From Bacteroidota bacterium (GTDB lineage Bacteria > Bacteroidota > Ignavibacteria > UBA10030 > UBA8401): a DNA stretch of 64,000 bases. Under the pieces are notes generated by a model, which saw only the letters and a list, made by a program, of their open reading frames with translations, was not told where the DNA came from and ran no database searches. Both the position numbers and the translations under genes were made by a program. The DNA is taken from the NCBI GenBank assembly GCA_005792285.1, contig SXSI01000047.1, positions 82,497-146,496 on the forward strand, read 5' to 3'. The stretch's first letter is position 1; each line of letters opens with the position of its first letter. Shown in pieces: positions 43,674-52,939 of the stretch.

Positions 43674-44663
43674 ATGAATAATTCAAATTCAATTCTGGAT
43701 TTAATAATTGCTGCAAAGAAAATAGTAATCTCGTCACACATTTCTCCAGATGCCGATGCAATTGGAAGTGAAGTTGCACTCTGCTCGGCACTTCAACAAT
43801 TAGGAAAAGATGTAAAAATAATCAATCCGGGAAATCATCCGGCAAATTTACAATTTTTGATTAACCATTTTTCAGAGGGAACATATTCTTATTTCAATTC
43901 CAAACTGACTGAATTCGATTGTGATTTGGTAATAATAGTTGATACCAGTCAAAGAAAACAGTTTGAATCAGTTGCAAATTTTATACTGAAATCGAACGCA
44001 ACAATAATTTGTATTGATCACCACTTAAATCCAGATGACTTATTCCATCATCAACATATCGATACAACATTACCCGCAACAGGAATTTTGATTTATAATT
44101 TAATATCAAAATTTCCAAATTTTAAATTAACACTCCCAATTGCTGAATCACTTTATGCAGCGATAATGACTGATACAGGTTCATTTAGATTCACACGAAC
44201 AACAGGAATGGTTCACGAAATAATTGCTAAATTAGTTGACGCTGGTGCAAATCCATCTTTGATTTATGAACATATTTACGAAACTGGCTCAATTCAAAGA
44301 TTACATTTATTAGGTAAAGCATTACAATCGATACAACTTTGGCATAATCAAAAAACTTCAGTAATTACGATTACCAAAAATGATTTTGAGGAAACAAAAA
44401 CATCAACAGAAGATTTAGATAATGTTGTAAATTTAGGATTTACAATTAAGGGAGTTGATGTCTCTCTAATGATTGTTCAACTCAATGATAATTTTAAAAT
44501 GAGTTTTCGATCTAAAGGAGACTTCCCGGCAAATAAACTTGCTCAACATTTTGGTGGTGGCGGTCATTTAAATGCAGCTGGCGCCAGATATAAAGCTAAT
44601 TCGTTGGAAACTGTTTTAAACGAACTAAAAAGCAAAACAGAAGAATTATACAATTCAATTTAA
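43674..44663 (+). CDS. nrnA: Bifunctional oligoribonuclease/pAp phosphatase, DHH family
   Basis: A 329-residue DHH-DHHA1 protein. The motifs are SHISPDADAIGSE (DHxxPDxDxxGS type, near residue 20), IIVDTSQ, IDHHLNP, and the DHHA1 end GGGGHLNAAGA. NrnA-type enzymes degrade short RNA and dephosphorylate pAp. It begins seven bases after ccdA and is the second gene of a plus-strand run ccdA-nrnA-pepA-pdxA-ftsE-like. Confidence 0.9.
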   Translation: MNNSNSILDLIIAAKKIVISSHISPDADAIGSEVALCSALQQLGKDVKIINPGNHPANLQFLINHFSEGTYSYFNSKLTEFDCDLVIIVDTSQRKQFESVANFILKSNATIICIDHHLNPDDLFHHQHIDTTLPATGILIYNLISKFPNFKLTLPIAESLYAAIMTDTGSFRFTRTTGMVHEIIAKLVDAGANPSLIYEHIYETGSIQRLHLLGKALQSIQLWHNQKTSVITITKNDFEETKTSTEDLDNVVNLGFTIKGVDVSLMIVQLNDNFKMSFRSKGDFPANKLAQHFGGGGHLNAAGARYKANSLETVLNELKSKTEELYNSI

Positions 44664-44673
44664 GAGGAATAAA

Positions 44674-46176
44674 ATGAAACTAACTCAAGCTTCCGCAGAT
44701 GTAAAAAATATTAAAGCAAATGTTATTGTTGTTTTTTCAATTAAAGATGATACTAAAAATGTAGATCACTTTAATACATTACCAGTTTTACTCAAAAATA
44801 AAATATATACTTTAATAAAGTCAAAACAACTTCCTGCTACTTCAAAAGATATTTTAACTTTGCACACTTCGGGAGAATTAAAATGTGATAAAGTTTTAAT
44901 TGTTGGAATAGGTGAAGTTAAAAATATTACTTCCGAAATTTTAAGAAGAGCTTCATCATCAGCCGCGAGAACAGCTCAAAGCGAAAAATCTGTGAAACTC
45001 TGCTTTGTTCTGCCAACTTCTTTATTGAATGTTATGAAATCAAAATTATCTCATCAGAAAATTGCACAAGCTATTACTGAAGGAGTTATGCTCGGAACAT
45101 ATTCATATAACAAATATATAACTTCAAAAAAGAAGGCTGCAATAAATGAACTTATTTTTAAAGTCAATTTAAAAGTAACAAAAGATATTTTAGAAGGAAG
45201 TCAAATCGGTAGAAAAATTTCTAGTGCAGCAAATTACGCAAGAGATTTAGCGAACGCACCTGGAAATGAAATTTATCCTGAAACACTTGCGAAGGCTGCA
45301 CAAGAAACTGCTAAAATTAATGGATTTTATGCAACAGTTTATAAGAAGGATCAAATTGAAAAACTTGGAATGGGTGGATTAATAGCTGTAAGTAAAGGAA
45401 GTTCTCAGCCTCCTTATTTTGTAATATTCGAATATGGAAAAGAGTATAAAAATAAAGGAACTTCAGTTTTAGTGGGAAAAGGCGTAACTTTTGATTCTGG
45501 TGGAATTTCAATTAAGCCTTCAGCAGGAATGTCCGAAATGAAAATGGATATGAGTGGAGCTGCGGCTGTAATCGGAACTTTCAAATCTGTTTCATCATTA
45601 AAATTAAAAAATCATATCATTGGATTAATGCCGATGGTAGAAAATATGCCCGGAGGGAATTCTGTAAAACCTGGAGATATTATTCGACATCATAATAAAA
45701 AAACTTCTGAAGTTGATAATACCGATGCTGAGGGAAGATTAATCCTTGCTGATGCGTTATCGTTTGCTTCGCAGTATAAACCGAATATTGTAATTGATTT
45801 AGCAACTTTAACCGGCGCTGTTGTTGTTGCATTGGGGCACGTTGCTACCGGAATGATGGGGAATGATGAAAATACTATGAAAGAACTTTCTGCTTCTGGA
45901 AATGAAACTTATGAAAGAGTTTGGCAACTTCCATTATTTGAAGAATACGAATCGCAAATTAAAAGTGATGTTGCTGACGTTAAAAATGTTGGCGGTAGAT
46001 GGGGTGGTGCTATTACTGCCGGTTTATTTTTAAAGAAATTTATTGGAAAATATAATTGGGTTCATCTCGATATTGCAGGTACTGCAATTTTGGAAGAACG
46101 TGGATTTTATAATCCAAAAGGTGGAAGTGGTGTTGGTGTCCGTTTATTAACAGAGTACTTTAGAAATAAAAAATAA
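44674..46176 (+). CDS. pepA: Leucyl aminopeptidase, M17 family
   Basis: A 500-residue cytosolic leucyl aminopeptidase. The catalytic C-terminal domain carries LVGKGVTFDSGGISIKPS and MKMDMSGAAAVIG, followed by the signature NTDAEGRLILADAL, which hold the two-metal ligands. The N-terminal domain is typical for hexameric M17 enzymes. It is 10 bases after nrnA and five before pdxA. Confidence 0.95.
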   Translation: MKLTQASADVKNIKANVIVVFSIKDDTKNVDHFNTLPVLLKNKIYTLIKSKQLPATSKDILTLHTSGELKCDKVLIVGIGEVKNITSEILRRASSSAARTAQSEKSVKLCFVLPTSLLNVMKSKLSHQKIAQAITEGVMLGTYSYNKYITSKKKAAINELIFKVNLKVTKDILEGSQIGRKISSAANYARDLANAPGNEIYPETLAKAAQETAKINGFYATVYKKDQIEKLGMGGLIAVSKGSSQPPYFVIFEYGKEYKNKGTSVLVGKGVTFDSGGISIKPSAGMSEMKMDMSGAAAVIGTFKSVSSLKLKNHIIGLMPMVENMPGGNSVKPGDIIRHHNKKTSEVDNTDAEGRLILADALSFASQYKPNIVIDLATLTGAVVVALGHVATGMMGNDENTMKELSASGNETYERVWQLPLFEEYESQIKSDVADVKNVGGRWGGAITAGLFLKKFIGKYNWVHLDIAGTAILEERGFYNPKGGSGVGVRLLTEYFRNKK

Positions 46177-46181
46177 ATTTA

Positions 46182-47180
46182 ATGAAACCTATTCTTGGAA
46201 TTACAATCGGGGACTTCAATGGAATTGGTCCCGAAGTTGCATTAAAAGCAATTATCTCACCTGAAGTTAAAAAAATATGTTCTCCAATCTTGATTGGTTC
46301 AGTAGAATTATTTTCACATTATTCTAAAATATTTAAAATTTCTAAAAATATTATTTCTATCTCGAAAACTGAAGAAGGATTAAATTGCAATGGACTTCCC
46401 TGTATAAATATTTATGATGGGAATGTAAAGCAACTTCAAATTGGTAGACCTTCACCAGATGCAGGCGTTTGCGCTGGAAAATCAATTGAGGAAGCTGTAA
46501 AATTAACTTTAGCAAAACAAACTGATGGATTTATAACATCACCAACTTCAAAAGAATCACTTCATTATGCAGGTTACAATTTTCCGGGGCAAACTGAAAT
46601 GATTGCAATGTTGAGTCGCTCCGAAAAAGTAATTATGATACTTTCATCGCCAAATATGAGAGTCGGTTTAATAACTGTTCATTCACCTATTTCAGAAATT
46701 AGTTCACTAATTACACAACAAAGAATTTTAGAAAAGTCAGAAACTTTCGCAAAGTCGCTTCAAGAGGATTACGGAATTACGAATCCAAAAATTGCAGTAT
46801 TAGGATTGAATCCACATTCCGGAGAAAACGGCGCAATTGGGATGGAAGAAAAGAAAATAATTACACCTTCGATCGAATTACTTAAACAAAAAGGGATAAA
46901 TATTTCAGGTCCATTTAGCGCAGATGGTTTTTTTGCAACTTATAAAAAAGAAAATTACGATGGAATTCTTGCAATGTACCACGATCAAGGTTTGATTCCA
47001 TTTAAAATGACTGAATTTGAAAATGGTGTCAACTTTTCAGCAGGAATGAAAATAATACGAACTTCTCCAGATCACGGCACGGCATATAATATTGCTGGAA
47101 AAGGGATTGCCAATTTTCAAAGTATGATTTCGGCAATTCAACTTGCAGCAACAATTGCACAAAATAGAAATTCAAAATGA
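46182..47180 (+). CDS. pdxA: 4-hydroxythreonine-4-phosphate dehydrogenase
   Basis: A 332-residue NAD-dependent dehydrogenase of the vitamin B6 pathway. It carries GITIGDFNGIGPEVALKA, SPTSKESLHYAGYNFPGQTEM, and the metal-binding MYHDQGLIPFKM with RTSPDHGTAYNIAGKG. The length is normal. It overlaps the following ABC gene by four bases (ATGA). No other pyridoxal genes are in the window. Confidence 0.95.
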   Translation: MKPILGITIGDFNGIGPEVALKAIISPEVKKICSPILIGSVELFSHYSKIFKISKNIISISKTEEGLNCNGLPCINIYDGNVKQLQIGRPSPDAGVCAGKSIEEAVKLTLAKQTDGFITSPTSKESLHYAGYNFPGQTEMIAMLSRSEKVIMILSSPNMRVGLITVHSPISEISSLITQQRILEKSETFAKSLQEDYGITNPKIAVLGLNPHSGENGAIGMEEKKIITPSIELLKQKGINISGPFSADGFFATYKKENYDGILAMYHDQGLIPFKMTEFENGVNFSAGMKIIRTSPDHGTAYNIAGKGIANFQSMISAIQLAATIAQNRNSK

Positions 47181-47842
47181 TTTCATTATCAAACGTTTCA
47201 GTCGTTCGCGATGGTAATTTAATTTTAGATAAAATAAATTTTTTATTAAAGCCACACGAATTTATCTCGCTTGTTGGTTCAACCGGAAGTGGAAAAACTA
47301 CACTTTTCCAATTACTTTACTTTGAATTATTTCCTTCGAGTGGAACTGTAACTGTAACAAATTACACATCTTCACAAATAACACAAAAAATGATTCCATA
47401 TCTCAGAAGAAAACTTGGAATTGTTTTTCAGGATTATAAATTATTGGAAGATAAAACTGCTTATGAAAATATTGCGTTTGCACTTTATGTCACAAATGTA
47501 AAAAATAATGAAATTCAGCATAAAGTTATGGAAGCACTTTCTGCAGTTGGACTTAGCCACAAAAGAAATTTTTATCCACAACAATTATCGGGAGGTGAAC
47601 AACAGAGAATTGCAATTGCCCGCGCAATTGTTAATGAACCATTTATTTTACTTGCCGATGAACCAACCGGGAATTTAGATCCGCAAACTTCTTTAGATAT
47701 TTTAAATTTGTTGAAAGAAATTAATAAAAAAGGAACTGCAATTTTTATGGCAACACATAATTACGATCTTATGAAAAAAGCAGGCGGAAAAATTTTACAA
47801 TTAAAAGATAGAAAGCTAACTGAAGTTCAGTTTAAAAATTAA
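47177..47842 (+). CDS. ftsE: FtsE-like ABC transporter ATP-binding protein
   Basis: A 221-residue ATPase with Walker A GSTGSGKTT (34-42), the signature SGGEQQRIAIARAI and Walker B LLADEPTGNLD, plus FQDYKLLEDKTAYENIAFAL that resembles FtsE. FtsE normally acts with FtsX, but no permease gene lies next to it here; it is followed by a convergent nifU-like gene. It could instead be a generic LolD-like ATPase. The gene ends in a shared TTAA with that neighbour. Confidence 0.8.
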   Translation: MISLSNVSVVRDGNLILDKINFLLKPHEFISLVGSTGSGKTTLFQLLYFELFPSSGTVTVTNYTSSQITQKMIPYLRRKLGIVFQDYKLLEDKTAYENIAFALYVTNVKNNEIQHKVMEALSAVGLSHKRNFYPQQLSGGEQQRIAIARAIVNEPFILLADEPTGNLDPQTSLDILNLLKEINKKGTAIFMATHNYDLMKKAGGKILQLKDRKLTEVQFKN

Positions 47843-48078
47843 TTTACAACTGCCTCAACTCTTTTAACTTCTTCACATTCTAACATTAACGCCCGTTCAA
47901 CTCCTGCGCGAAGTGTCATGCTTGAAAGTGGACAAGTTAAACAAGAACCAGAAAACCGCACTCGCACAATTCCAAACTCATCAATTGAAACAAATTCAAT
48001 ATCTCCATTATCAACTTGTAGATATGGTCTGACTTTTTGCAAAGCAGTATGAATTTTTATTTCAACTGGACTACTCAC
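47839..48078 (-). CDS. NifU C-terminal domain protein (Fe-S scaffold)
   Basis: A 79-residue protein matching the NifU C-terminal domain: LQKVRPYLQVDNGDIEFV, then SGSCLTCPLSSMTL with C46 and C49. These Cys carry a transient 4Fe-4S cluster in characterised members. It follows mrp by three bases and overlaps the convergent ftsE-like gene by four bases. It is the last gene of the 11-gene minus-strand operon. Confidence 0.92.
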   Translation of the reverse strand: MSSPVEIKIHTALQKVRPYLQVDNGDIEFVSIDEFGIVRVRFSGSCLTCPLSSMTLRAGVERALMLECEEVKRVEAVVN

Positions 48079-48081
48079 CTT

Positions 48082-49182
48082 TTAATTGGATTTTATAGAA
48101 TCCAAGGAAATTGAAATTGTTGAAGCATTTAATGATTCTGCATTTTTAATACTTACTTGCGCTGCAAGATTTTTTGCAATTTGTGAAATAATTAGTGATT
48201 GCCGAGAATTTGGTTCAGCTTCAACTAAAGGAAGTCCTTTATCAGAACCAATTCGTAACTTTGTGTCAATCGGAATTTCTCCTAAAAATGGAACATTCAT
48301 TTCTGTCGCAGCTCGTTTACCACCACCAAAATCAAAAATATTTTCCCGTTCACCGCAATGTGAACAAGTGTAGTAACTCATATTTTCAATTATTCCGAGA
48401 ATTGGAACATTGACTTTATTAAACATCATTAAACCTTTTCTTGCATCAGCTAAAGAAATTTCCTGCGGTGTTGTAACAATTACTGCACCGGTTAAAGGAA
48501 TTTGTTGAACGATTGTAAGTTGAATATCTCCAGTTCCAGGAGGAAAATCAAAAATTAAATAATCAAGTTCGCCCCAATCGACATCGGTAAGAAATTGTTT
48601 TACAGCTCCACTCGCCATCGGCCCTCTCCAAATTACTGCTTGCATTGGATCAACCAAAAAACCGATCGACATAACTTTAATTCCATATTTTTCTAAAGGA
48701 ACTAATTTTTGATTATGCATGTGTGGTTTATCTTTAATATCAAACATTAGCGGAATGCTCGGTCCATAAATATCACAATCAACAATTCCAACCGAAGCTC
48801 CCTCTTTTTTTAAAGCAATTGCGAGATTAACTGCAACAGTTGATTTGCCAACTCCTCCCTTTCCACTTGCAACAGCAATTGTATTTCTAACACCAGTTAA
48901 AATTTGTGGGCGAGTTGCAAATTGTCGAGATGTAACATTCGATGTCATATTAATTTCAACTTTTTCAACATTGATATTTGTTCGGATTGCTTTTTCAGAT
49001 TCAGCTTTTAATTCTTCCCGAACAGGACAAGCCGGAGTAGTTAACTCAATATCGAGTGACAAATCATTTCCATTAATAGAAATATTTTTTACAAATTTAA
49101 GCGAGACAATATCTTTGAAAAGATCAGGATCTTTTACAACACGCAATGCTTCTAATACATTTTCTTGAGTTAAGTTTTTCAT
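48082..49182 (-). CDS. mrp: Mrp/ApbC-type Fe-S carrier ATPase
   Basis: A 366-residue P-loop NTPase with an N-terminal MIP18/DUF59 domain (about 1-85; DPDLFKDIVSLKFV, TTPACPV) followed by the deviant Walker A GKGGVGKST (107-115). It also has the VDCDIYGPSIPLMF motif and the cluster-binding C273-x2-C276 (CSHC). It inserts Fe-S clusters into target proteins. It pairs with the NifU-like gene three bases downstream. A third cluster protein, SufT-like, lies at 39510. Confidence 0.94.
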   Translation of the reverse strand: MKNLTQENVLEALRVVKDPDLFKDIVSLKFVKNISINGNDLSLDIELTTPACPVREELKAESEKAIRTNINVEKVEINMTSNVTSRQFATRPQILTGVRNTIAVASGKGGVGKSTVAVNLAIALKKEGASVGIVDCDIYGPSIPLMFDIKDKPHMHNQKLVPLEKYGIKVMSIGFLVDPMQAVIWRGPMASGAVKQFLTDVDWGELDYLIFDFPPGTGDIQLTIVQQIPLTGAVIVTTPQEISLADARKGLMMFNKVNVPILGIIENMSYYTCSHCGERENIFDFGGGKRAATEMNVPFLGEIPIDTKLRIGSDKGLPLVEAEPNSRQSLIISQIAKNLAAQVSIKNAESLNASTISISLDSIKSN

Positions 49183-49188
49183 TTTATT

Positions 49189-50085
49189 TTATTCCACATC
49201 TTTGCCTGTTAATTTTTTTAAAGCTTCACAATATAAATTAGAAGTTTTCTCAATTATATGTGCAGGCAATTCCGGTGGCGGAGGTTGTTTATTAAATTTA
49301 ATTGAAAGTAAATAATCACGAACGAATTGTTTATCGTAGCTGTTTTGAGATTGCCCAACAATATAGTTATCCTTTGGCCAAAATCGTGAAGAGTCGGGAG
49401 TTAATAATTCATCAATAATAATTATTTCTCCATTTAGTTCGCCGAATTCCATTTTTGTATCGGCAATAATAATTCCTTTTAATACTGCTTCGTTTGCAGC
49501 TTTTTCATAAACTGATATTGAAAGTTTTTTTAATGCTTCAGCATTTGAAATTCCAACTAAGTTTACCATTGTCTCAAAGGAAATATTTTCGTCGTGTGCA
49601 CCAATATCAGCTTTTGTTGAAGGTGTAAAAAGCGTTTCGGATAATTTTGAAGATTCTTGCAATCCATCTTTTAAAGGAATTGAACAAACTGATTTATTTT
49701 TTTGATATTCATTCCAACCTGAACCAGAAAGATATCCTCGAACAATACATTCTACCGGAAATGGTTTTGCTTTTTTAACCAAAACACTTCTTCCTTGTAA
49801 TTCATTTCTATATTGATGACAAACTTTTGGAAAGTCGTTAACATCAGTTGCAACAATATGATTTTTTACAATATTATTTACTAACTGAAACCAATAAAGT
49901 GAAATTTGATTTAATACTTTTCCTTTAAATGGTATTCCTTCATTCATTATTACATCGAACGCTGAAATCCTGTCCGTTGCGACGATTAATAAGTGTTTGT
50001 CAAATTCATAAATATCTCGGACTTTTCCACGATTTCTTAATTTTAAATCTATAAAATTTGTTTCGGTAATTATTTGAGTATTCAT
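49189..50085 (-). CDS. purC: SAICAR synthase
   Basis: A 298-residue phosphoribosylaminoimidazole-succinocarboxamide synthase. The motifs are RGKVRDIYEF at the start, then VECIVRGYLSGSGWNEY and ADIGAHDENISFE, and LTPDSSRFWPKDNYIVGQ. The length corresponds to the longer form, near that of yeast Ade1, and not to the 240-residue form of many bacteria. It catalyses step eight of purine synthesis. It lies between aat and mrp in the long minus-strand operon. Confidence 0.95.
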   Translation of the reverse strand: MNTQIITETNFIDLKLRNRGKVRDIYEFDKHLLIVATDRISAFDVIMNEGIPFKGKVLNQISLYWFQLVNNIVKNHIVATDVNDFPKVCHQYRNELQGRSVLVKKAKPFPVECIVRGYLSGSGWNEYQKNKSVCSIPLKDGLQESSKLSETLFTPSTKADIGAHDENISFETMVNLVGISNAEALKKLSISVYEKAANEAVLKGIIIADTKMEFGELNGEIIIIDELLTPDSSRFWPKDNYIVGQSQNSYDKQFVRDYLLSIKFNKQPPPPELPAHIIEKTSNLYCEALKKLTGKDVE

Positions 50086-50087
50086 TA

Positions 50088-50684
50088 TTAATTAAAATTA
50101 GTTGATAAATTTATTGCTCTTGAAAGTAATGTTAAATATTCTGTTTTTGGTATATCGATTGCACCAAGAGATTTAAGGTGAGAAGTCATAAATTGACAGT
50201 CGACTAGAATAAAATTTTTTTTGTTCAGATGCTCAACTAATTTTACGAGAGCAACTTTTGAAGCATCAACTTCTACACTAAACATTGATTCACCAAAAAA
50301 CGCTCCTCCAATTGAAACACCATACAAACCACCAACAAGTTTTTTTCTCTTCCACGTTTCGACACTATGCACATAACCAAGAGAAAATAAATTTTGATAA
50401 CTTTCAATTATTTCGTCAGAAATCCAGGTAGTTGTTCTTTTAGAACAATTTGTAATTACTTCTCTGAAAGATTTATCAAAAGTCACAGAATAAGTTTTGT
50501 GTTTAATTCTGCGATTCAAGTTTCGTGATATTCGTAATCCGTATAATGGTAATATTGCCCTTTTCTCAGGTTCATACCAATTAATTTTTCCAGTTTTTTC
50601 ATTTGCCATAGGAAACATGCCACATTTATAAGCTGCAAGAAGTTCGTATGCAGGAATAATTTTTATGCCGATATCGTTCGTCAA
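50088..50684 (-). CDS. aat: Leucyl/phenylalanyl-tRNA-protein transferase
   Basis: A 198-residue transferase that adds Leu or Phe to N-terminal Lys or Arg for N-degron turnover. The motifs YKCGMFPMANE, INWYEPEKRAILPL and GGLYGVSIGGAFFGESMFS are clear. It is a little shorter than the E. coli enzyme (234 residues) but retains the core. It lies three bases after rmuC and two before purC. Confidence 0.92.
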   Translation of the reverse strand: MTNDIGIKIIPAYELLAAYKCGMFPMANEKTGKINWYEPEKRAILPLYGLRISRNLNRRIKHKTYSVTFDKSFREVITNCSKRTTTWISDEIIESYQNLFSLGYVHSVETWKRKKLVGGLYGVSIGGAFFGESMFSVEVDASKVALVKLVEHLNKKNFILVDCQFMTSHLKSLGAIDIPKTEYLTLLSRAINLSTNFN

Positions 50685-50687
50685 ATT

Positions 50688-51797
50688 TTATTCTGGTAAT
50701 AATGATTGTTGAGTTGGCTTATCGAGTGTCGATTTAAATTTATCAATTTCCCGTGCTGCTTCGTCGTATTTATTTTTAGCATTTTGTAAATGCCTGCCAA
50801 TTACATTGTAATCATCAATAAATCTATTTAAATCACCTTTCAATTGGTCAAGCGTTTGTAAAATTATTTTAGCATTAGATTCAACTTCCATTCCTTTAAA
50901 TCCAATTGCAATAATTTGTAAATGGGAATAAAAAGTATTTGGCGAAACTGGTACAACTTTTTTCTTACGAGAATATTCAAGTAATGTTTCATCGTTTGAA
51001 GCACTATCCCATTTGATAATTGTTTCGTAATAAATATTTTCTGCAGGAATATACATTAATGCAAAATCGAGTGTTCCTTCACTCGGTAGAATATATTTAT
51101 CAGAAATATCATTAATATGTTTTTTAACATCATTTATAAATAATTTATAGAATTGATTCCTTTGAGTTTCATCTTGTGTTACATAATATTTCTGAAAATT
51201 CTCTCGCGGAAACTTAGCATCAATAGGTAAAATTCCGTGAGAAAGTTTTATGACTGCATCAACGATCGTTCCATTTTTAAATTTATATTGTGTATCATAA
51301 AAACTTTTCGGAATAACCTGACGAAGTATTTCCTCCAACATAGTTTCACCTAAACCACCGCGAAGTTTTGGTGCTTTCAAAAGCTCTTCAAACTTTACAA
51401 AGTCCTGTGCTAATTTCCGAACCTCTTCTCCGGCTTGCTCCATTCTACCTTGAGATTGTTGTAGATCTTTCATACTAAAATTTACTGCATTCAATCTTGT
51501 ATCGAGAGTTTGATTTTGTTTCGAAACAATATTTACAATTTGATTCGAGGATTCGTTTACTAATTTATTAACCGTTTGAATAAATTGTTGCTGTTGATCC
51601 TGTGTATTTTTTATACTCTGCGTAATTGATTCTGAATTAGATTGAAGTTGTTGGTTAAGTGAGGATTGAATAGAAATTAACTGTTGTTGAATTAATGCTT
51701 GTCCATCACTTTCAGTTTTTGGTTTATTTAGTTTAACAAAAATCAATACGCACAAAACCAGAAGTAAAACGATTGCTATAAATAAAATATTATCCAT
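50688..51797 (-). CDS. rmuC: RmuC family DNA recombination protein
   Basis: A 369-residue protein with an N-terminal membrane segment (about 3-22), a Gln-rich coiled-coil (about 35-150), and the RmuC nuclease-like domain with KLRGGLGETMLEEILRQVIP, GTIVDAVIKL and LPIDAKFPRENFQKY. RmuC limits inverted-repeat recombination; its precise action is not established. It follows the upstream acyltransferase-like gene with no gap. Confidence 0.9.
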   Translation of the reverse strand: MDNILFIAIVLLLVLCVLIFVKLNKPKTESDGQALIQQQLISIQSSLNQQLQSNSESITQSIKNTQDQQQQFIQTVNKLVNESSNQIVNIVSKQNQTLDTRLNAVNFSMKDLQQSQGRMEQAGEEVRKLAQDFVKFEELLKAPKLRGGLGETMLEEILRQVIPKSFYDTQYKFKNGTIVDAVIKLSHGILPIDAKFPRENFQKYYVTQDETQRNQFYKLFINDVKKHINDISDKYILPSEGTLDFALMYIPAENIYYETIIKWDSASNDETLLEYSRKKKVVPVSPNTFYSHLQIIAIGFKGMEVESNAKIILQTLDQLKGDLNRFIDDYNVIGRHLQNAKNKYDEAAREIDKFKSTLDKPTQQSLLPE

Positions 51798-52934
51798 TTA
51801 ATTTGTAAAGAAGTACAACAAAGATACTAATACAATTCCACCTTTAATAATTGCTGATAAACGGGAACTTCTATTTTTTATTTTACTCCATAATATTGCA
51901 GTTACAATCATTACCAATATTAAAATAATTGAAAATATCATGACTTCATTTGGGAGCAATGTTTTGTTAATTATGAAAGATAAACTTTCTTCATCAAAGA
52001 ACATTCCATAAATAACAAGCAAATGTAAAGTATATAAGAGTAATGATTCGTTGCCGGAAATAAGTACTGCGGATTTTTTATCACCAAATATTTTTTGCCA
52101 ATACCAGAATAGTGAAAGTAAAATAAATACAACTCCAATGCGTGTTATAAAAAACATTGGGGATATTCTCCAAAACAGTGTATCGTTTTCATTTTGTGAA
52201 AGATATTGATAAATCAATCCGCATATTGCCATTATTAAACCAGACGAGATGAGAATTTTAAAATATTTATCTTCTTTTTTCTTTTCTCTGAATTCTAACC
52301 ACACATTGCTTGCAAGCGCGCCAATAAAAATAAAAGATGACCAGGGAAATAATGGAAATAAAGACCCCTGCGATGAATTTAAATAATTTGCAATTCCCAA
52401 TGGAAGATAATTTTGCATATTTGTTAACCACATAAATCCAGTTAATGAAAGAAAAGCAATTAGTAATCCTAATATTATCCGAATAAATATTTTTTGATTT
52501 TTAATTATACTTGCAATGAACAGCATTAACATCATCGTAGTTGATATACAATGTAGAATATCTACTTTTAGAAAGTTGGATAATAGTTTGTCATCTACTC
52601 CATTTATAATTCTTTCAAATGAGAAATAAGGAATTCGCAACAAATAGGCAACAAACAATATTCCGATTAACTTAATAAAAGTTTTTCGAAATACTGGAGA
52701 CCATAAATATATTTGTTCTCTTTTTTTATTTAACATTATCATAAATGAATAACCGGCAAGAAATAGAAATGCAGGAGCTACAATTCCGTTCATGAAATTA
52801 ATAAGGGAAAATATTTTATTTTCACGATATAAAGGATATAAAAAAGCATTTACAACATGAGTTTCAATCATAACGATTACAGCCCATCCGCGAAGCAAAT
52901 CAATATATCCGAATCTCGAAGAATTTTTAGTCAT
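51798..52934 (-). CDS. Heparan-alpha-glucosaminide N-acetyltransferase-like membrane protein (copy B)
   Basis: A 378-residue protein with about ten membrane segments. The N-terminus YIDLLRGWAVIVMIETHV, with a His in the second segment region, is typical of the DUF1624/HGSNAT-like acyltransferase family. NESLLLYTLHLLVIYGMFF lies further on. Such proteins transfer acyl groups across membranes; the substrate is not known. It is a tandem paralogue of the next upstream gene (52940-54058), five bases away. Confidence 0.78.
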   Translation of the reverse strand: MTKNSSRFGYIDLLRGWAVIVMIETHVVNAFLYPLYRENKIFSLINFMNGIVAPAFLFLAGYSFMIMLNKKREQIYLWSPVFRKTFIKLIGILFVAYLLRIPYFSFERIINGVDDKLLSNFLKVDILHCISTTMMLMLFIASIIKNQKIFIRIILGLLIAFLSLTGFMWLTNMQNYLPLGIANYLNSSQGSLFPLFPWSSFIFIGALASNVWLEFREKKKEDKYFKILISSGLIMAICGLIYQYLSQNENDTLFWRISPMFFITRIGVVFILLSLFWYWQKIFGDKKSAVLISGNESLLLYTLHLLVIYGMFFDEESLSFIINKTLLPNEVMIFSIILILVMIVTAILWSKIKNRSSRLSAIIKGGIVLVSLLYFFTN

Positions 52935-52939
52935 ATAAA

